The notes: generated by a model from the sequence alone, not told the origin. 64,000 nucleotides of DNA from Stenopsyche tienmushanensis (GCA_008973525.1 WACJ01000055.1:1054001-1118000); one strand, 5' to 3'. Counted from the stretch's first letter, positions 1 through 14,282 are shown. Numbers and translations: made by a program.

Positions 1-1239
1 GAAGTTGCATACAGGCTCTCAGGACCGACAATTCTCACAGCTTCCGGTGAGACCGATCCTAAGCAGTAATGGTTGACGTTCATAGACACAATACCCTGAA
101 TAATGCTTATTTTTATGGTGAATGTTAATTTTGTATATTATTTCGCTGTTTATTTTATAATGTTGCTTGTTTTAGACCGAAATTTATAACGTTTGTCAGA
201 GCAAAGTACTCGCATGGGCCACGGCGTCATTAATCGCCCTCTGCCACCTGAGTACTAACAATTTTCTCATCCCTTAAGAGATCCATCAACATAAGCCTTC
301 TTTGAAATTGCATTACTCGCCTGCTACCAAACAATAACTCGTTTTAATCTGCATCACACCTGTACTAAATACGACACCATATTGTGAGCATTTCGCTCGC
401 GTGACTCGAGACTTGTTTAGTCTCCTAGCAAGATATTCCATCATATCCGCTGCTTAACGACCTAATTCCTCACTAATTCCTTCTTTGCACACGTCGAATA
501 AATCCCTTGGGTTTATCGCTTCACACCCAATGTAAATTCGGTTAATTAAATTCCTGTGTGTGCGAAAAAAATCCAATCCGACCTATCACACCCTCTTCCA
601 TTAGCGCCCGAACGAAACCTGTTTGCGTGACCAAGTCGTCGATGTGTTTAGCACAATGCTAAAAAGTTGGATGACACGCCATTTTTGCCACTTTCAGAAG
701 AAAACAAAAGGTCGTTTAGCAGTTCTGCATGTGCTTTTATCTCTCTATGATTTCGCCTCTATGTGAATAGAGTAATAAAAACAAAATTCTTTTCTTCTCG
801 GGTAACATGGTAAAGGCCATCAGCTCGAACAATGGGAGAACTTCTTAACATTTTGTATTCGTTTGGTGCAACAATTGAATTTAATACACGTTTCACTTAA
901 GCCAACTTTACAAAGCTTTTACATTTAGAATACAACTCTTTCCATATGCTTTACTCTTAAATAAAGCTAAAATTTTGCCATGTTTTTAGCAGCCCAAAGT
1001 GTCTTAACATCAACTCAAATGTTAAACGAGAAATTTCGTTCAGATCTTAACAATATTTATAAGCACTCTCAATAGTATCCAATGATATCCATTAATTTAT
1101 TTCAAAAGATCACTATAAATTTAAGTTTAATCTATTTGACTTACATCAACACGCTCTATGCGGGCAAAATAATATTTTCCTATAAATATTGTTATAACTT
1201 CAAAACTACTGTGTTCAATACTTCATTTCTGAACGATAC
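1..1239. other. Unique non-coding DNA
   Basis: I see no gene, no transposase relic and no clear repeat in this stretch. It is AT-rich with short homopolymer runs. No reading frame resembles a known protein, and the short frames that exist are what AT-rich DNA gives by chance. Confidence 0.5.
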
Positions 1240-1243
1240 TTAA
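1240..1243. repeat. TTAA target duplication, left of A1
   Basis: The tetranucleotide TTAA directly abuts the CCC start of A1 and is matched by TTAA at 1782-1785. Confidence 0.8.
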
Positions 1244-1781
1244 CCCATAAATGAGTACTATCCCAGGGCCTGGGATCCCCCCTCCACTTTTCAGAAAGAA
1301 CACTTTTGTACATTGAGCTCGAAGAAAGACAGAGACAGAGAAAGAACGTAGCGCAGTTCGGGAGACAGAGACGGAGAGCTTCCCCGCATACATCGCACAA
1401 TTATATAGATCGTTAACCCAAATTTATCGACTAATAATGATTTCGATTTCAAGTTTGTTATTTGTTCACACAAATAAATGACCGAATATTGTGTGCTATC
1501 GACAGTGTTTATTTATTTAATTGCTTGCTGTTCGTCGCTGCTTATTAAATGAGTCTTTGTCCGATTATCATTACCTTCTATAGCAGAAGCAAATGATTCG
1601 ATTTCTTGTGTATTGTTTATGTAAAAAAATGACTTGGTCTTATATGCTATCAACAGTGCTTATTTACAATTGACTCTGCCTCGAGTCTTACGCTGATAGG
1701 ATCTGACAAAAAGTAATCGGTGTAAAGCGATTATGGCATCAACGACTTCATCGATTTTAAATTTGATTACTCCTCAAAAGG
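1244..1781 (+). mobile_element. A1: piggyBac-like MITE, subfamily I
   Basis: This non-autonomous DNA transposon of 538 bp is flanked by TTAA on both sides (1240-1243 and 1782-1785), the target duplication typical of piggyBac elements. The left end begins CCCATAAATGAGTACT and the right end, read on the minus strand, begins CCTTTTGAGGAGTAATC, so the terminal inverted repeats are short and imperfect. A near-perfect palindrome, ATCCCAGG-G-CCTGGGAT, lies at 1260-1276, just inside the left end. The core is shared with the copies at 13700, 29407, 31448 and 41591. There is no transposase reading frame; short frames inside are not conserved between copies. Family membership is inferred from TTAA plus the CCC/CCY start, not from a transposase. 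Confidence 0.85.
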
Positions 1782-1785
1782 TTAA

Positions 1786-3423
1786 ATCAATATGACAAAT
1801 AGTGTGTTAAAGTTATAGAAAAACAATCATGATTGGAATGTCAAAAGTGGAATTTCAAAAAATCTAGGAAACTCAATATAAATAGAATTCTAATATTGAA
1901 TTATATTAATAATTATTATTTATATTGCTCGCTATAACCGTTATTATCGTTTTTTTGCCTTTGAAGCAATTACTAAATCTCCCACATGAAATGTGTTAAT
2001 GCAAGTCTTCTTATACTTAAATTATTGGATTGGAAAATCTACTCGTATATCTCGGGCCCAGTTCAGTAATACTAATATTATTGAATGGGCCCAAGCAATC
2101 AAAGTTGTTGAACATTTATATAACAAAATATCATGGTTATTTAATATTCGATTTGACTGGACTAAGGTCTAAATTTGTCAACACGTCAATAGCATTTCGA
2201 ATCAAGTATTAAATGTATAGCAAAAATGAGATTGAATAAAATACAACTTAGTTGAGCTTAGCCAGTTTCCAAATTGATGTCCACACTAAATACGCCATAG
2301 ACAAAAATAAATATTATGGCACGCCTTAATTTCACCTGTCATATGCAAATTAAATCGTTCATCTACGTTATGGAATCACGCCATAAAAGTAATGATTGTG
2401 TTACGTTTTGGGAAATATGTACATTAGTGTCACTTGAAGTGCCACGTAAATCAATGTTTCATTTAGAACCTTCACTATCGCGGCTCATTACTTACTTCTG
2501 TATTTATATCGTTGACAACTCTATGTTTTAATTGTATCTTTCCATCTGAATAACGATGGTTTGGAATTTCTGAAGAAAATTTTGGGATTGTGCGCGATTA
2601 ATTTGCTATTTATATACTCTTAGGTACTCTTGAAAAACCATTTGCATATTGTATCAAAAATTACTGCATTATTAAAACATTCCGATCTGCTCACTTAAAA
2701 ACGAGTGTTTCGCTCGGTGCTTTTGTAGTACGTTTCATGCGAAAACGTCTTACGCATATTCAAAATTTTGTTATGTTATTGAAATGATAAACTATTTTTT
2801 ACTATAAAATTAAATCGTTATGTGCGTTCTATGATTTTCGTTCTTTATGACACGTTTGAATGTTAAATTCGTCTTATTTTTATTTTTAAATCTAATATTT
2901 TATTATTCACCCCAATATATGATTTTTTTAAATTAAACTAACTTTATTAAATATATACCATTTCATACTATTTAAATTTATATAATACAAGGTTTATCAC
3001 TTTTTGTATTTTATCACTGTGATATTTGTATTAAAGGTAGACAACCATTGCTACGTCATTTAGAAAATTTCTTGTAATTGTATTCAATACGTGTGCTGGT
3101 TTAAGAATTATACCAATTTTTATGTATAAAGTAAGTTTTTCGAAACTTGCGCGGACTCCAGGCGACACTTTATGCGAAACACAGCGGACTGGAATGTGTT
3201 AATATGCCAGGGAAATATGTTTTTAATTAAGTTTCGTGTGTTTATTATGCAAAATAGTTGTTCTGGTAAAATTATTACAAAAGTACTTCAGTAATGCTCT
3301 CACCTTTTCAGTAACTCGAGGAATCAAGTGGCTCATGTTTTATTATCAAAAATTACAAACTCAAAGTGGAATTAAAAACTTTCGCTTTATGATATTTAAA
3401 GCAGCTTCCCAAACTTTCTGGCT
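1786..3423. other. Unique AT-rich DNA with one imperfect hairpin
   Basis: No gene is seen. At 2054-2092 an imperfect inverted repeat starts with GGGCCCAGTTCAGTAAT and ends with ATTATTGAATGGGCCC, a stem of about 16 pairs with a bulge and a short AT loop. Nothing else in the stretch resembles a known element. Confidence 0.5.
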
Positions 3424-4080
3424 TCATTCATTTTTGCCGGGACTCTTATGGTAATGGCTCCGTTGCCTGAGGGTAGTCATTCTCTCACCTCTTTCGACGT
3501 CTCTGGCCCAAAGACTTAGAAATCTGCACTTTGTTCGAGGGCCACCCTTAAGTGAAAACCAATAAAGCATCGAAATTGAAATACCCTCTTCTGATTGGCT
3601 GCCTCTCCTATGAAAGTTATTATTATTTGCGCCAATTAAAATGGTTCGCATCGCCGATCGGATTAATGGCTCCGGTTTAATTAATGCTTAGATTATGACT
3701 CCCCCTGCCATACCTCTTCAATAAATTCCATCGCCATAGCCGATCAGAGACGAGCCACAAGAGATATTGAAAAGCACTGTAACAACCTGCGATCCGGTGA
3801 TAAGGAGCTGTCACTTCATCTGTCAATTCGTCCGTATAAATTGGCAGACGTGTCCATCGTCATACTTCAAAACATTTCATCTGTTCGCTTCGACGGCCGC
3901 CGCAGCGGCTCTCAAAGAATGCAGCGCGTTGTGCTCGTTTGGGAAAGTGTGATTACCTCCGATGGAAGACGCGATAAGATCAGGTTATTGGATGAATGAG
4001 GATCGATGATAGGAGGACAACGCGCTGGATGAATCGAAGAACTTGTCCGCCGCCTTTCAACGCACACAATACGTCTAGAT
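3424..4080. other. Less AT-rich unique block
   Basis: Base composition is visibly less AT-rich than the flanks, especially 3840-4060, with mixed complex sequence. A 75-codon minus-strand frame covers 3424-3651 but it resembles no family I know. Such blocks in insect gene deserts are often conserved regulatory DNA; that is inference only. Confidence 0.3.
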
Positions 4081-7000
4081 ATCTTCAGAATGCATTATTT
4101 CCATTCGAATACGACACCATGTAAAAATATTTTAGGGTCGTACAAAATGATATTAGAGCGTCTGGAAAGTTATTGGACACGTAGCAGCTTGCACTGAAAT
4201 TCTGAAGCACTATCTTCGAAGTGCTTTTTATTAAAGCTTTTGCTGCATCCATGCCATTTATTTCGAGTATCAAACATTAACTAATGTACTTGAACAAACA
4301 GAAAGTTACAAATTGTGTTTGTGACCAAAAAACTTGAGAAAAAATTACATCAATTTATTATCTAATGTACTAGTTATTTTGTTATATTTCAAATGGAATA
4401 GTTTTATCATTTTATTAAAAATGAAATATACCATATTAACTCTACAAAACATCTTCCATCAACTTATATGCTGCTTCCACTCGTTTTGCACTCCTTTGGG
4501 ACAACTTATGTCTTCTCTTTGTCTACAGCATACTCTAAGATAGTATCCAAATGCCAAATATATGACTCTTCTCCTGGCAGATCTTCTTCGAGCACTCTTC
4601 TCATGAATTTAAGACATTCTGGTATCATTCAATCATCAACGAGCAGACATTTGTGAAAAATTAGCAATATCTTTACAACAGGCATCTGTTTAAATTAATA
4701 ATAGATATGTTATATGAATGCCGATAGTTTATTATTTATTCCTTGTCGTGGATCTTTCATATGTAGTTTTGATTAATAAACGCTAAAAATTGTTCCCAGA
4801 TAAAAATGTAAAAGATTATTTCGTACATCATAATAAATTCTCATTTGATTTCAAAAAGATTATTCGTTATGCAATCATTACAGATCAATAATTTCAAATA
4901 GATTATAAGAATCATGACAATAGAAGAAAAGCAATATAAGCGGCTTTAGACTTCGCATTCTTCGCTGATTCCAGGAAATGTGTGCAAATTTTGAATATTT
5001 TAAATATTTTAAAATAAATAAATAATAACACATTCCCGCCGGGTTACGCATATGTATGTCACATATAAAATACAAGCAGAAGAACGCAGATTTTTAATAG
5101 TTTTTATATTACTTCGATTTAACCATTTGAGTGCAAAATAGCGATATAGCGCTATGCAAAATTCCGACTAAACATGTAATACGGCGATATATAGACGCAG
5201 AAATATAATTGAAAATTGTCAATAAATTCGATGACACGTTTCCCTTCTTGTAGTGAAAATACCCGCACCCACCGATGATATGTATTCAGTACACCGATTT
5301 TGCTTTTATTAACTATAGTTGGCAGTGAAAGTTTAAAAAAGAAATGGAATCGATTTATATTTTATGACAAATTTGTTTTACGTGTTAGCAGATTTATCTG
5401 ATATACTTCGTATTTTTGTGCTTTTTTTTGTAATAATTTGTGAAGTTTTGCTTAGTACAGTAGTAAGTTTGCTTACAATTTAATCCAAAATATTTTATCA
5501 TTTGTGACTCCAAATAATAGATCATTGAGAGATGGATTTTTTTTTTTTAAACATTATTTTGGACTCTCGATGGATTGACAAGTATTTTTTTATTAAATAA
5601 AAATTCTTTGTAAAATGTTTGAAAATCCAAGCGTCGCTTCACAAATATAAAACTGGACACATACTAATTGCTTTGCAACAATCTGTGATACACAATCAAC
5701 AACCTCGGTGGTATTTTTCATGCTTTTTTGCCATTGAAACCAGCATTTCGCACATTATACAAATATTGGCAAGGATTTTATTGGATTTAAAATTTAATTA
5801 AAGCCCGTAATAACATTTTATATACAAATTCACAAAAAAATCTCCACATTGTAGTAATTTATGTTTTCATAACGATTATACGATAGAGATAAAACGCGAT
5901 ATCGTTGTAACGGTGTTTGCATAGTTTATGTATTTGGCATGTGTTTTATCTGTTTTCATAGGATGTTCAACAGTGAATATGGTCGTTAAAAGCTGAATAA
6001 CGACGTTGAAATTCTACGAAAACTAATTTGACGGAATAAAAACCTCGTGTGTGTATATTCGAAGTTATTGGCCAATTAAGAACTATCGCGGCAAAAGAAA
6101 TGTTTCGCTTCCAAAGTATTCTTCAGAAGTTGGTCTTACTTCGATCAATGGTAAAAGTTAAACTTAACTCGGGCATATTGTGCCAATTTCGGCAAAGTTA
6201 CTCAATACTTGAAGCTTTATAGGAAGTAAGCAAATAAGCGTTGTTCAAACAAATGAGCGCATAACTTTGTGCAATAGTCACATTCCCTTTGATTGTTTTC
6301 GAGCCATGGCTGATTTTCAGGAATTCTTCTCCGACCAAAATATTAATGTTAAATGGAAATGTAAATAATTTACTAAGCATGAGGTGGGCCAAAGACGCCA
6401 TTTTAGGGCCATTACAACTTCCTTTATTTTCGTAATGTTTACAAACTTTTTAAGTGGCATGTGTAGGGACATGTGCTCTCACAATTACGACCATCCCATT
6501 GTTTAACATTCGTCTATTTCCTTTCGAAACACTCAGATCCCTTATCGGTCGAACAAATTTATGATAATTGAGGCCATTTTATTAATGCCATTTCAGAAGC
6601 GGACAACCTTCGACGTCGCTACATATTTTTACATCTACAGACAGATCTCCATAATTATACCTAATAAAATACCCTAATCTTTGCTATAAGTTAGAATTCG
6701 AATTGTAAATGAATTGCCACGACACGGTACGAGCCAAATTCGTTTGGTTTGTGCCAACGTCTGTATCGAATGACCCCGAACGCAGACTCTCTATAAAATT
6801 AATTCTAGACCGAGTTAATAGGTTTTACCGTTCATTAGTTTTCTAATTTTCTCGAGTTCCTAATGTAATCAGTTTTTCACACCAGTGACTTCGAATGACC
6901 AACAAACATTACTCCCCCAATCTTGGCATAATGGTCAGCAGGGGTATTATCATTTCAATTAGGGACAAATTTTGTACAGCGTCTGCGAAATGCCGCTACA

Positions 7001-8200
7001 CTTGTCCCACCAAAATTAATGCCCAATATATTCTTGTTTCAAAAACAGACGTTGATTACCCAGATCCAAATACATAATGGGCGTTAAAATGTATTTTCTA
7101 AAGCTCTAAATATACAGATTAGCCCATTGACCCATATATAGAAAATGTTATTTGCATGGATTTTTATTTTATTATTTTAATAGCCATATATGAAAAATTT
7201 AACTACAGCAAAAATCTTAATAATTAGTTATATGGTACATTTTAATTTTTATAAAAACCTTGTATATTGTAAGTCTTGTCCTAATGAATTATCATATTTA
7301 AATTATAATATTTAGAATACAAACAATAATAGAATCCAAACACTTTCACATAGACAGTGATTTATTTTCTCCATATATAAAATTAAGCATTTCAAAAAAA
7401 ATGCACACCCCTATTCCACCCAGTCCCTTATATTTTCCCCTTAGCGCTAATACAGGACTCACTTCAATCGGCCCAGATTATATGGTGTCCATTTAGAATA
7501 AAGTAATTTATTTTAATGCCTTTTTTTATAAAATATTATAAGGGGAACTTCACTGTCACTTCAGACGGAATGTCTTTCATATCACAATGAGTTTTCGTCA
7601 TTACAGAGGATTATCATTTACTTAATATGATATTTTTATGCATTGATTTTCTTCTATGATTCTCAATATTCCTTTACTTATTCAATAATTCAATTGCTCT
7701 TTAGACAATACTACTATGGAGCTTTCATATTCTGTCTATATCAGATAGATTTTTGATTCTCATCCTTTGAACTTTATACGGACAAAAAACACTTTTCGGG
7801 ACCAAAAAACTCAATTGGGAACAGCTACATCTTCCGCCAGTTTTTCATGGAAAAACTAGTTGATAAAATCAAATTGATTTTACTGGAGATGCCATTTTGG
7901 GAAACATTGAACTCAGTCTCTACTTTCATTTTAATTGTAGAAATACTATCTCCTATACAAAGTAGCAAATTAGCTCAAATCCAACTAGGGAATTGATTTT
8001 TGCACATATAGTTTTCCATTACACCAGAATTAATCATAACTTGGCATTATGAATGAGTAGGTTTATAAACATATTCCATATACAATATTTAATAAAATCA
8101 TATATTCAATGTATTTCAATACAACATAATCGTAATTTTTTAAAGTATTTATGCGATTTGGATAAACAGAATATTTTTTTATGATGTGGGTTCGAACGAA
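4081..8200. other. Unique AT-rich DNA
   Basis: I see no gene, transposase relic or shared repeat. An open frame without a usable start runs through about 7757-7996 on the plus strand; it matches nothing I recognise and I treat it as chance. Confidence 0.45.
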
Positions 8201-10807
8201 ATCTTATTTATAAAGCTGCGAGAGTACGTACGCATTCATGTAATGGACCTGTGTATTTCCAGTATCCATGAGAATGTCAGTTTATCCCGTTTCTCTACTA
8301 TGGCAACAAACCTTTGAGTCATTTCTACCGCACTGTGACCGCTATACAGTGACCATCCCCAAACCCCGATTAATTGAAAAGCTTCCCTTGACCACATGTG
8401 ACCAAATTGTAGGTGTCGCTTGCGATCCTGGCTTTGCAGCTACCCAACAACCCCCCGGGTGTCTTTGTCCTTCTAAATTGCTCTCAAATATCCGCCTACA
8501 AACACATCACATCCACGCCCTGTATACACTATTAATTTGCTCTATAATTCTTTGAGCTTTCGCCGATTTATTTCGGCGCAAACGCGCATTTTCGCCATCT
8601 TATAAATTGTCGTCAACATTTGATCAAATTATCTTGATCGTGGTGAATTTTTCTGCGGATTCGTATTTAATGCGAGCCGGGGTGCTCTATAAATAAAATA
8701 AATGGCCGCGAAGACCTTTCTCGGAAAGCTTACTGGCACCCTGCTACACAGGGAGGAAGTTCTTTTGAAGTATCAAGGATCCTTTGCAATCTTGGGGGTT
8801 TTAAGGAAATGTCGTGCAAATGCTTATAAAATATTCTGCAACCTTATTGAATCACTTTAGCTGCCATTCAAGCTTCACGCAACCTCTCTCCTTCTTTATT
8901 ATTTATTATTTTAATATTCATTACGGCGAAAATTATGCCTCAATCGCAAAGAATACACCAAAGTCGACTTTAATAATCCAGCATAAATTCTGGGGAAAAT
9001 ATTAAGCAACGGCTTCTCTTACTGAATTAATATATTCCATTGAAGGCTGAGGAATTTATATGTTATTCCATTATTAATAATGAAACACTTCTACATACCA
9101 AACATATTCATCCGAAAGAATAACCCACCCAAAACACAGTAGGTTTCATTATCCCGATTAAATATTGTATTTCCTTGGCATTATGTTGAATTAACCCGGG
9201 CAGTTAAAACAGCGGTTAACTTAATTGAAATCGAAGTGAAGACCAACTTTTGAATGATCTTGCTATTAAAGTTAAATCGATTTCGACTGTTAACTTTATG
9301 GAAATGACCTCATTACAAAACCGTCTTTATTTGCTTAATGTAACTTTCCGTTCGAATATTGAATTATACGAAGGACTCCCTGACTGGATTACAAACGGTC
9401 GATTCGTCCCGGATTTATTTTTTATATCATATTTTTATTAGGGGTCCAAAGCACAGTCGAAACGATTTAATTAAAATAAGTCCTTAAAGGAAACAATTAG
9501 AAACTATGGAAGATAGCTAACAGCGCCTACAAAAGTTATTCATTCAAATGAATCACATTTTCGAGCAATTTCACTCTTTCATTTACCATCTACTTTATTT
9601 TTAATTTAAAGAACAAAGGATTTTAAATTGTCGTATTTCGCACAACCTTCTGTGAAGTGTTTATGGTTTTTCCACTTTTATAGGAATTAAATCTATTTGA
9701 TAAACAAGGAGCTCTAAGAACGTAAAATTTATATTCATCATACTACTTTAAACAGGATATTTTCATATACTTGTCAACCCCGTGAAGCTTTTTCTAGACG
9801 TCGTTTATCATTTTTGTAAATTCTTATTTCACTTTGCTTTATATCAAAAAAATATGTCTCAAACTATTTGAATAGACGATAAAACAACCCTTATGAAATA
9901 ATAAATTTTGATATAAACGCTAAAGTTGATATGAAAAGACAACCTTAAAGCCACATCTATTAACAGTTTGAAGCAAATTAATTAATTAAAACATGAGATA
10001 TGATGTCAAAAGTGTTGAAAAAAGTAGTTTCAAGACACTAAAATAGCTATAACCCGTAAGAAGTTGGAATTTTGAAAATTCCTTTGGAGAATGTCGAAAC
10101 ATTGGAAGAATGCAAAGAAAACCAAATCATTTTTTCAAAAACCAGAATAAAGGGCGTGGTTGTAATTCAGCGATAGCAAATGCATATGATTTACACAGTT
10201 CTAATTTATTTTTTCTACGAATTTTGGTAAGTGTTAATGATACATTTCCAATTTTATCTACAATATCTCGATACGTAGTCTTTATGAAATAGTAAAAAAA
10301 GAAAAAAATTGCTTTAAAAAAACCGCATAACTTCGAAATCGCACAAAAAAAATCGCACTAAAAGAGGTTTGAGTGAATCTTTTTTTTTTTGGACGTCAAT
10401 ATGCTTAAACTGATATAGTGGATATTGGATTAGTTTTAGGGCTCTTATAAAGGTTAGAACTCATATTTGAATAAACAGAAAATTTGTTATTTCTAATCGA
10501 TAATCAAAGTTAAAAATAATATATTTTGTTCAAACTAAATTAGTTAGACAGATTGTTGATGAAGATGAAGCTATTGGGTTGAACTGAAATGAGTTTAATT
10601 TTTTAATTTTTCAATATAAAGGATCCTCAGAAGAAAAAAAATATTATTAATATTATTATTAATTGGCTTTGTAATATTTACAATCCATGACTAATTGTAT
10701 ATATAAAGCTGTTGGGTTCCATAAATAAATAAATAAATATCACTTTTCCGGGCCATCCTAAATTATTTTCAAAGCAATGATAGAAAGCTTGCGGTTTATT
10801 TCTATTC
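8201..10807. other. Unique DNA, mixed then AT-rich
   Basis: The part 8260-8760 is less AT-rich and contains a 95-codon plus-strand frame (8268-8555) with no recognisable domain. The remainder is AT-rich, with poly-T and poly-A runs near 10380 and a short (AAAT)n tract at about 10723-10740. No gene can be supported. Confidence 0.45.
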
Positions 10808-10996
10808 ATTAATTTTTGCTTTGCTTAACATATGACTGTGATGATAAAAAAAATTAAAGAAGATAAAATCCGTTCAGCATTATTCTTGGACATGATCCAA
10901 GCCTTTGACAGAGTGTGGCATAAGAGACTTGCATACAAAATTAGGAAGCTATTACTTAGATCATTTACCATTTTGATAATACTTAAATCAAATTAA
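10808..10996 (+). pseudogene. Jockey-type LINE reverse transcriptase relic
   Basis: The plus-strand frame starting at 10808 encodes a piece of reverse transcriptase. It reads FCFA, then an in-frame stop, then a stretch ending in FLDMIQAFDRVWH and KRLAYKIRKLL. The motif FLDxxQAFDRVWH is the first catalytic-aspartate block (motif A) of Jockey-clade non-LTR retrotransposons, and FCFA sits where the family has FGFR. The frame breaks at a TAA ending at 10996. The YADD block, the endonuclease and the 3' tail are not found downstream, so this is a short dead fragment of an element that originally inserted by target-primed reverse transcription. The Jockey assignment rests on about 40 residues and is good but not exclusive; related clades such as CR1 are possible. 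Confidence 0.75.
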
Positions 10997-13699
10997 TCAC
11001 ATACTATGTAATGGATATGTTTCATCGTGGCTTGAGATTGTCAAGAATGAAGGAAGATAGAAAACAAGAATGATGCTCACAACCATGAGTACAGCTTGAT
11101 GACAGCATGAGTGTTAAGGCAGCATGAGGGTCACACAAAACGACTACAAAGGATCAAGCCTTCAGATCTAGCCTGAGCAACTAAAAAACTCAAGGAGTCT
11201 TATAGTTGAGGCTCATCAGTTGATGAACCATTCAACCAAAACAGAACAACATCATTTTTTGTGTCATCATAATCTAGTGGGTATTTTAATAATATGCTAA
11301 AACATGTTACGGTCATATTTTATGCAAATTAATTATGGTTTAATATTAAGAATTTCAAATAGGAACATAATTCGACGCATTTTCCACAGCATGCGATATC
11401 AAAGTAATGTCACATGGAGATTAATTAATTTTCATATTCCATATAAAGACTTGTAGTCTTATAGATAATCTGCAATGAGGTTTTTTAAGTCTCGAAACTT
11501 TTTAGTTTAATTTATAATTAATCCCTTTATCAATGTACAATGTCTGTAAGCTCCTTTAGGATGCTAGTGCGGTGTAAACATACAGCTCACAGCAATATTT
11601 CAATTAAGCATCCTGGCGATGCTTTCAAACTTAATCTTTTTTTCTCCTAAATACAAGTATCTTAATTTAGCAAAGTTAGGATAACAAGCAGCGAAGATTT
11701 ACATCTCTGTTTGGGAAGTTGCTCCTTACCTCTCGGATTAATTTTGCTTTGTCTGCTTGTGGGCCAGTATCGAACAAGGACTCTTCGAATCGTACACATG
11801 TAGTCAATTAATTAAGGGCGTAGTGAACATTTGGTATAAATAATTAGATAGAAGCCTTCGGCGGCGCGATCTGCTATCAGGTTGTGCACGGCTACCTTTC
11901 TCAATGCAGTTCCCTTGCCCGGGGCTGCTTATCGCGATTTTTTACCGGGCGAACTACATTCTACCCTTTTTGTTCGGCTGGTTTCGCAGCTAATTAGACT
12001 CATTTTTTTGAGACAATAAATTAAATTAAATTACTGCGCTAGCGAGTTACCTGCTGTTTAAATTTGTTTTTCGTGTTTACTGGGGAAAATATGAATTTAA
12101 ATTAGTCGCCATTCGTACATTTTTTACCGAGTGCGATTCCCGGATGATAAGATTAATTAAAAACTTGATGTGTTTTGTTATCCCTTCTATTATATATTTA
12201 AGCAAGAACAAGTACTTCATAATTTATACCAATATATTTTTATTTGCATGTAGATATATATGTCACATATAATTTAATAAAATGTATGTCCGTCTGTTAT
12301 CTTCGTTTTTTGTGAAATTTTAAGCACGTCAATTGATTTAAACCTAATTTATATATATTACACTTTGAAATTATAGAACATAGGTATGGTATCTAAATGG
12401 AAACCACTTCATGAAAATCTTTTATACTTACAAAAATATCCCATATGCCCGGTGCACACTAGGACAGTTTTCAAGCTAGTGCCAACAAACCAGCAACAGC
12501 TAACTTTATGTAAACATAACTAGCTTTATTTTTAAGCATTTTGAGCTCAAAAACGGAACTAGAGATTTTAAATTTCCAGCTTACAGGTACTTGATTGCTC
12601 TGTTCGCTTTAAAAATTCATTGGCATAAACAACGGCATATATAAGAGCTAACTTGTTCGTTTCTTTCACATTTTAAATAACGAACAAATTAATTTTAAAT
12701 AAACATAATTTCATATTAAAATGGAGCTCAATCAAGAAAAAAATAGCATATCCGTATCGATAGTGTTTAGTATCAGAAATAACATATACCTGATTTACGA
12801 CCACAATTTCCATTGAAATACCAACTGTCAACAGGGATTATTTAAAATATTTCCATTTAATCTCGTACAATAAATCATCCATTCAAGAACTGTTCATAGC
12901 ATCCCCGTTGATTAACGAGTTAATTGGTATATATTTTTATTCCATTATCCTTTTGAAGCCAGGTTCGCTTTGACAGCGCCCAGGGATTCCTTCTATCCAT
13001 ATCTCCACATTAAATACCTCAAATAGAGCGCACCTGCTTCCTTCCTACTCTACATAAATAAAGTCCGCATTTCACGGAATCTGACCTGCCCCGTTTGGAC
13101 GGTCTGTCATTTATTGTCTACATCCTGCATACCTCGAGATAATATAGAGATAAGCCATATAATAAAATAAACAGAGATTACGTCCATTGCATGAAATGAT
13201 CTCCATATTGGGCTTCGAATATCTCCGACGATGTTTATCTCCGTTCATCTACATTTAATCCGTCTGCGGCTTTCCCATCAATTATGTGGCAGAATTTATT
13301 CTCCGAGGCCAGAGAAGAAGAAAAAAAAAACATCTGTGAATTTGCGATGTTGGCTTTTTTCAATCTTTTAAGAACCAAGAAACGTCTACAATTGACTGGC
13401 TTTTTTCGTGCAATTTCTCGGGATTTTCGTCGTTAATTTAAAACGATAGCGACGGCTTACTACGTACTTTTTTGCCATATTTTATTCAAGGGATATTAGA
13501 CGAATTATCCTTCTTCTTTGTCGTGCAATTTTTTAATGTTAGCTAAAAACATGGTTTTGAATCTTTCAGGTTCATTAAGTATGCTACGATATTCAGCAAA
13601 TCGACGTGATCCGCGGCTTACATTTGTCCATTAATATTTAATCCATTAAAAATTTAAATTGTTAATACATATTTTTCACTCTTCAGTCGAATAGAAAAA
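10997..13699. other. Unique AT-rich DNA
   Basis: No gene is seen. Sequence just after the LINE relic (11040-11200) may be further decayed LINE DNA but I cannot read a frame in it. Around 12450-12690 a stretch beginning CCGGTGCACACTAGGACAG has the look of a DNA-transposon terminus but lacks a partner end. The part 11700-12000 and 12950-13460 is less AT-rich. Confidence 0.4.
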
Positions 13700-14232
13700 T
13701 TGTTGGGGAGCATCGACATACATGTATGTCCGAATTCTCATGTCCCAAAAAGAGCACTCTTGCACCTTGAAGCTCGGAGACAGACAGAGAAAGAGAGAAC
13801 TTAGCGCAGTTCGGGAGACTGAGACGGATAGCTTCCTCAAATGCATCGCATGATTGTATAGATCGTTTAAGCCCAAATTTATCGACTTATAATGATTTCG
13901 ATTTCAAGTGTGTTATTTGTTTACGCAAAGAAACGACCGAATATTGTGTGTTATCGAGAGTGTTTGTTTATTTAACTGCTTGCCGTTCTTCTCTGCGTGT
14001 TGAATGAGTCTTTGTTCAATTATCATTTCCTTCTAAAGGAGGAGCAAATGAATCGATTTTTTTGTGCATTGTTTATGTAAAGAAATGACATGGTCTTGTA
14101 TTCACTATCAAGTGTTCATTTACAATTGGAGATTGTCTTACGCTGATTAGGAGCTGACAGAAAGTAATCGGCGTAAAGCGATTATGACATCAACGACTTC
14201 ATCGATTTTAAATTTGCTCGCTCCTCAACAGA
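13700..14232 (+). mobile_element. A2: piggyBac-like MITE, subfamily II
   Basis: Same core and same right end as A1, with TTAA at 14233-14236 directly after the right end (minus-strand reading CTGTTGAGGAGCGAGC). The left end reads TGTTGGGGAGCATCGACATA and matches the far end of A3, but the TTAA on the left has decayed to an AAAT-like sequence, so the left boundary is approximate. A perfect 16-base palindrome, GACATACATGTATGTC, lies at 13715-13730. No coding capacity is seen. Confidence 0.82.
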
Positions 14233-14282
14233 TTAATATGCCGATGGCCCCATCTCATGAGGCTTTTTATATTGGCAGGTCA

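Noticed and set aside
1215..1473. Overlapping 60-61-codon minus-strand frames
   Set aside because: They lie inside the A1 MITE and its flank, and are not conserved in the other A copies.
8180..8200. GGTTCGAAC resembling a tRNA T-arm
   Set aside because: The upstream sequence does not form acceptor, D or anticodon arms.
8268..8555. 95-codon plus-strand frame
   Set aside because: No domain, biased composition or context; it matches no family I know.
12450..12500. CCGGTGCACACTAGGACAG, transposon-terminus-like
   Set aside because: No inverted partner or second copy in the window.
13676..13876. 66-codon minus-strand frame
   Set aside because: It crosses the A2 MITE boundary; a chance frame in a non-coding element.
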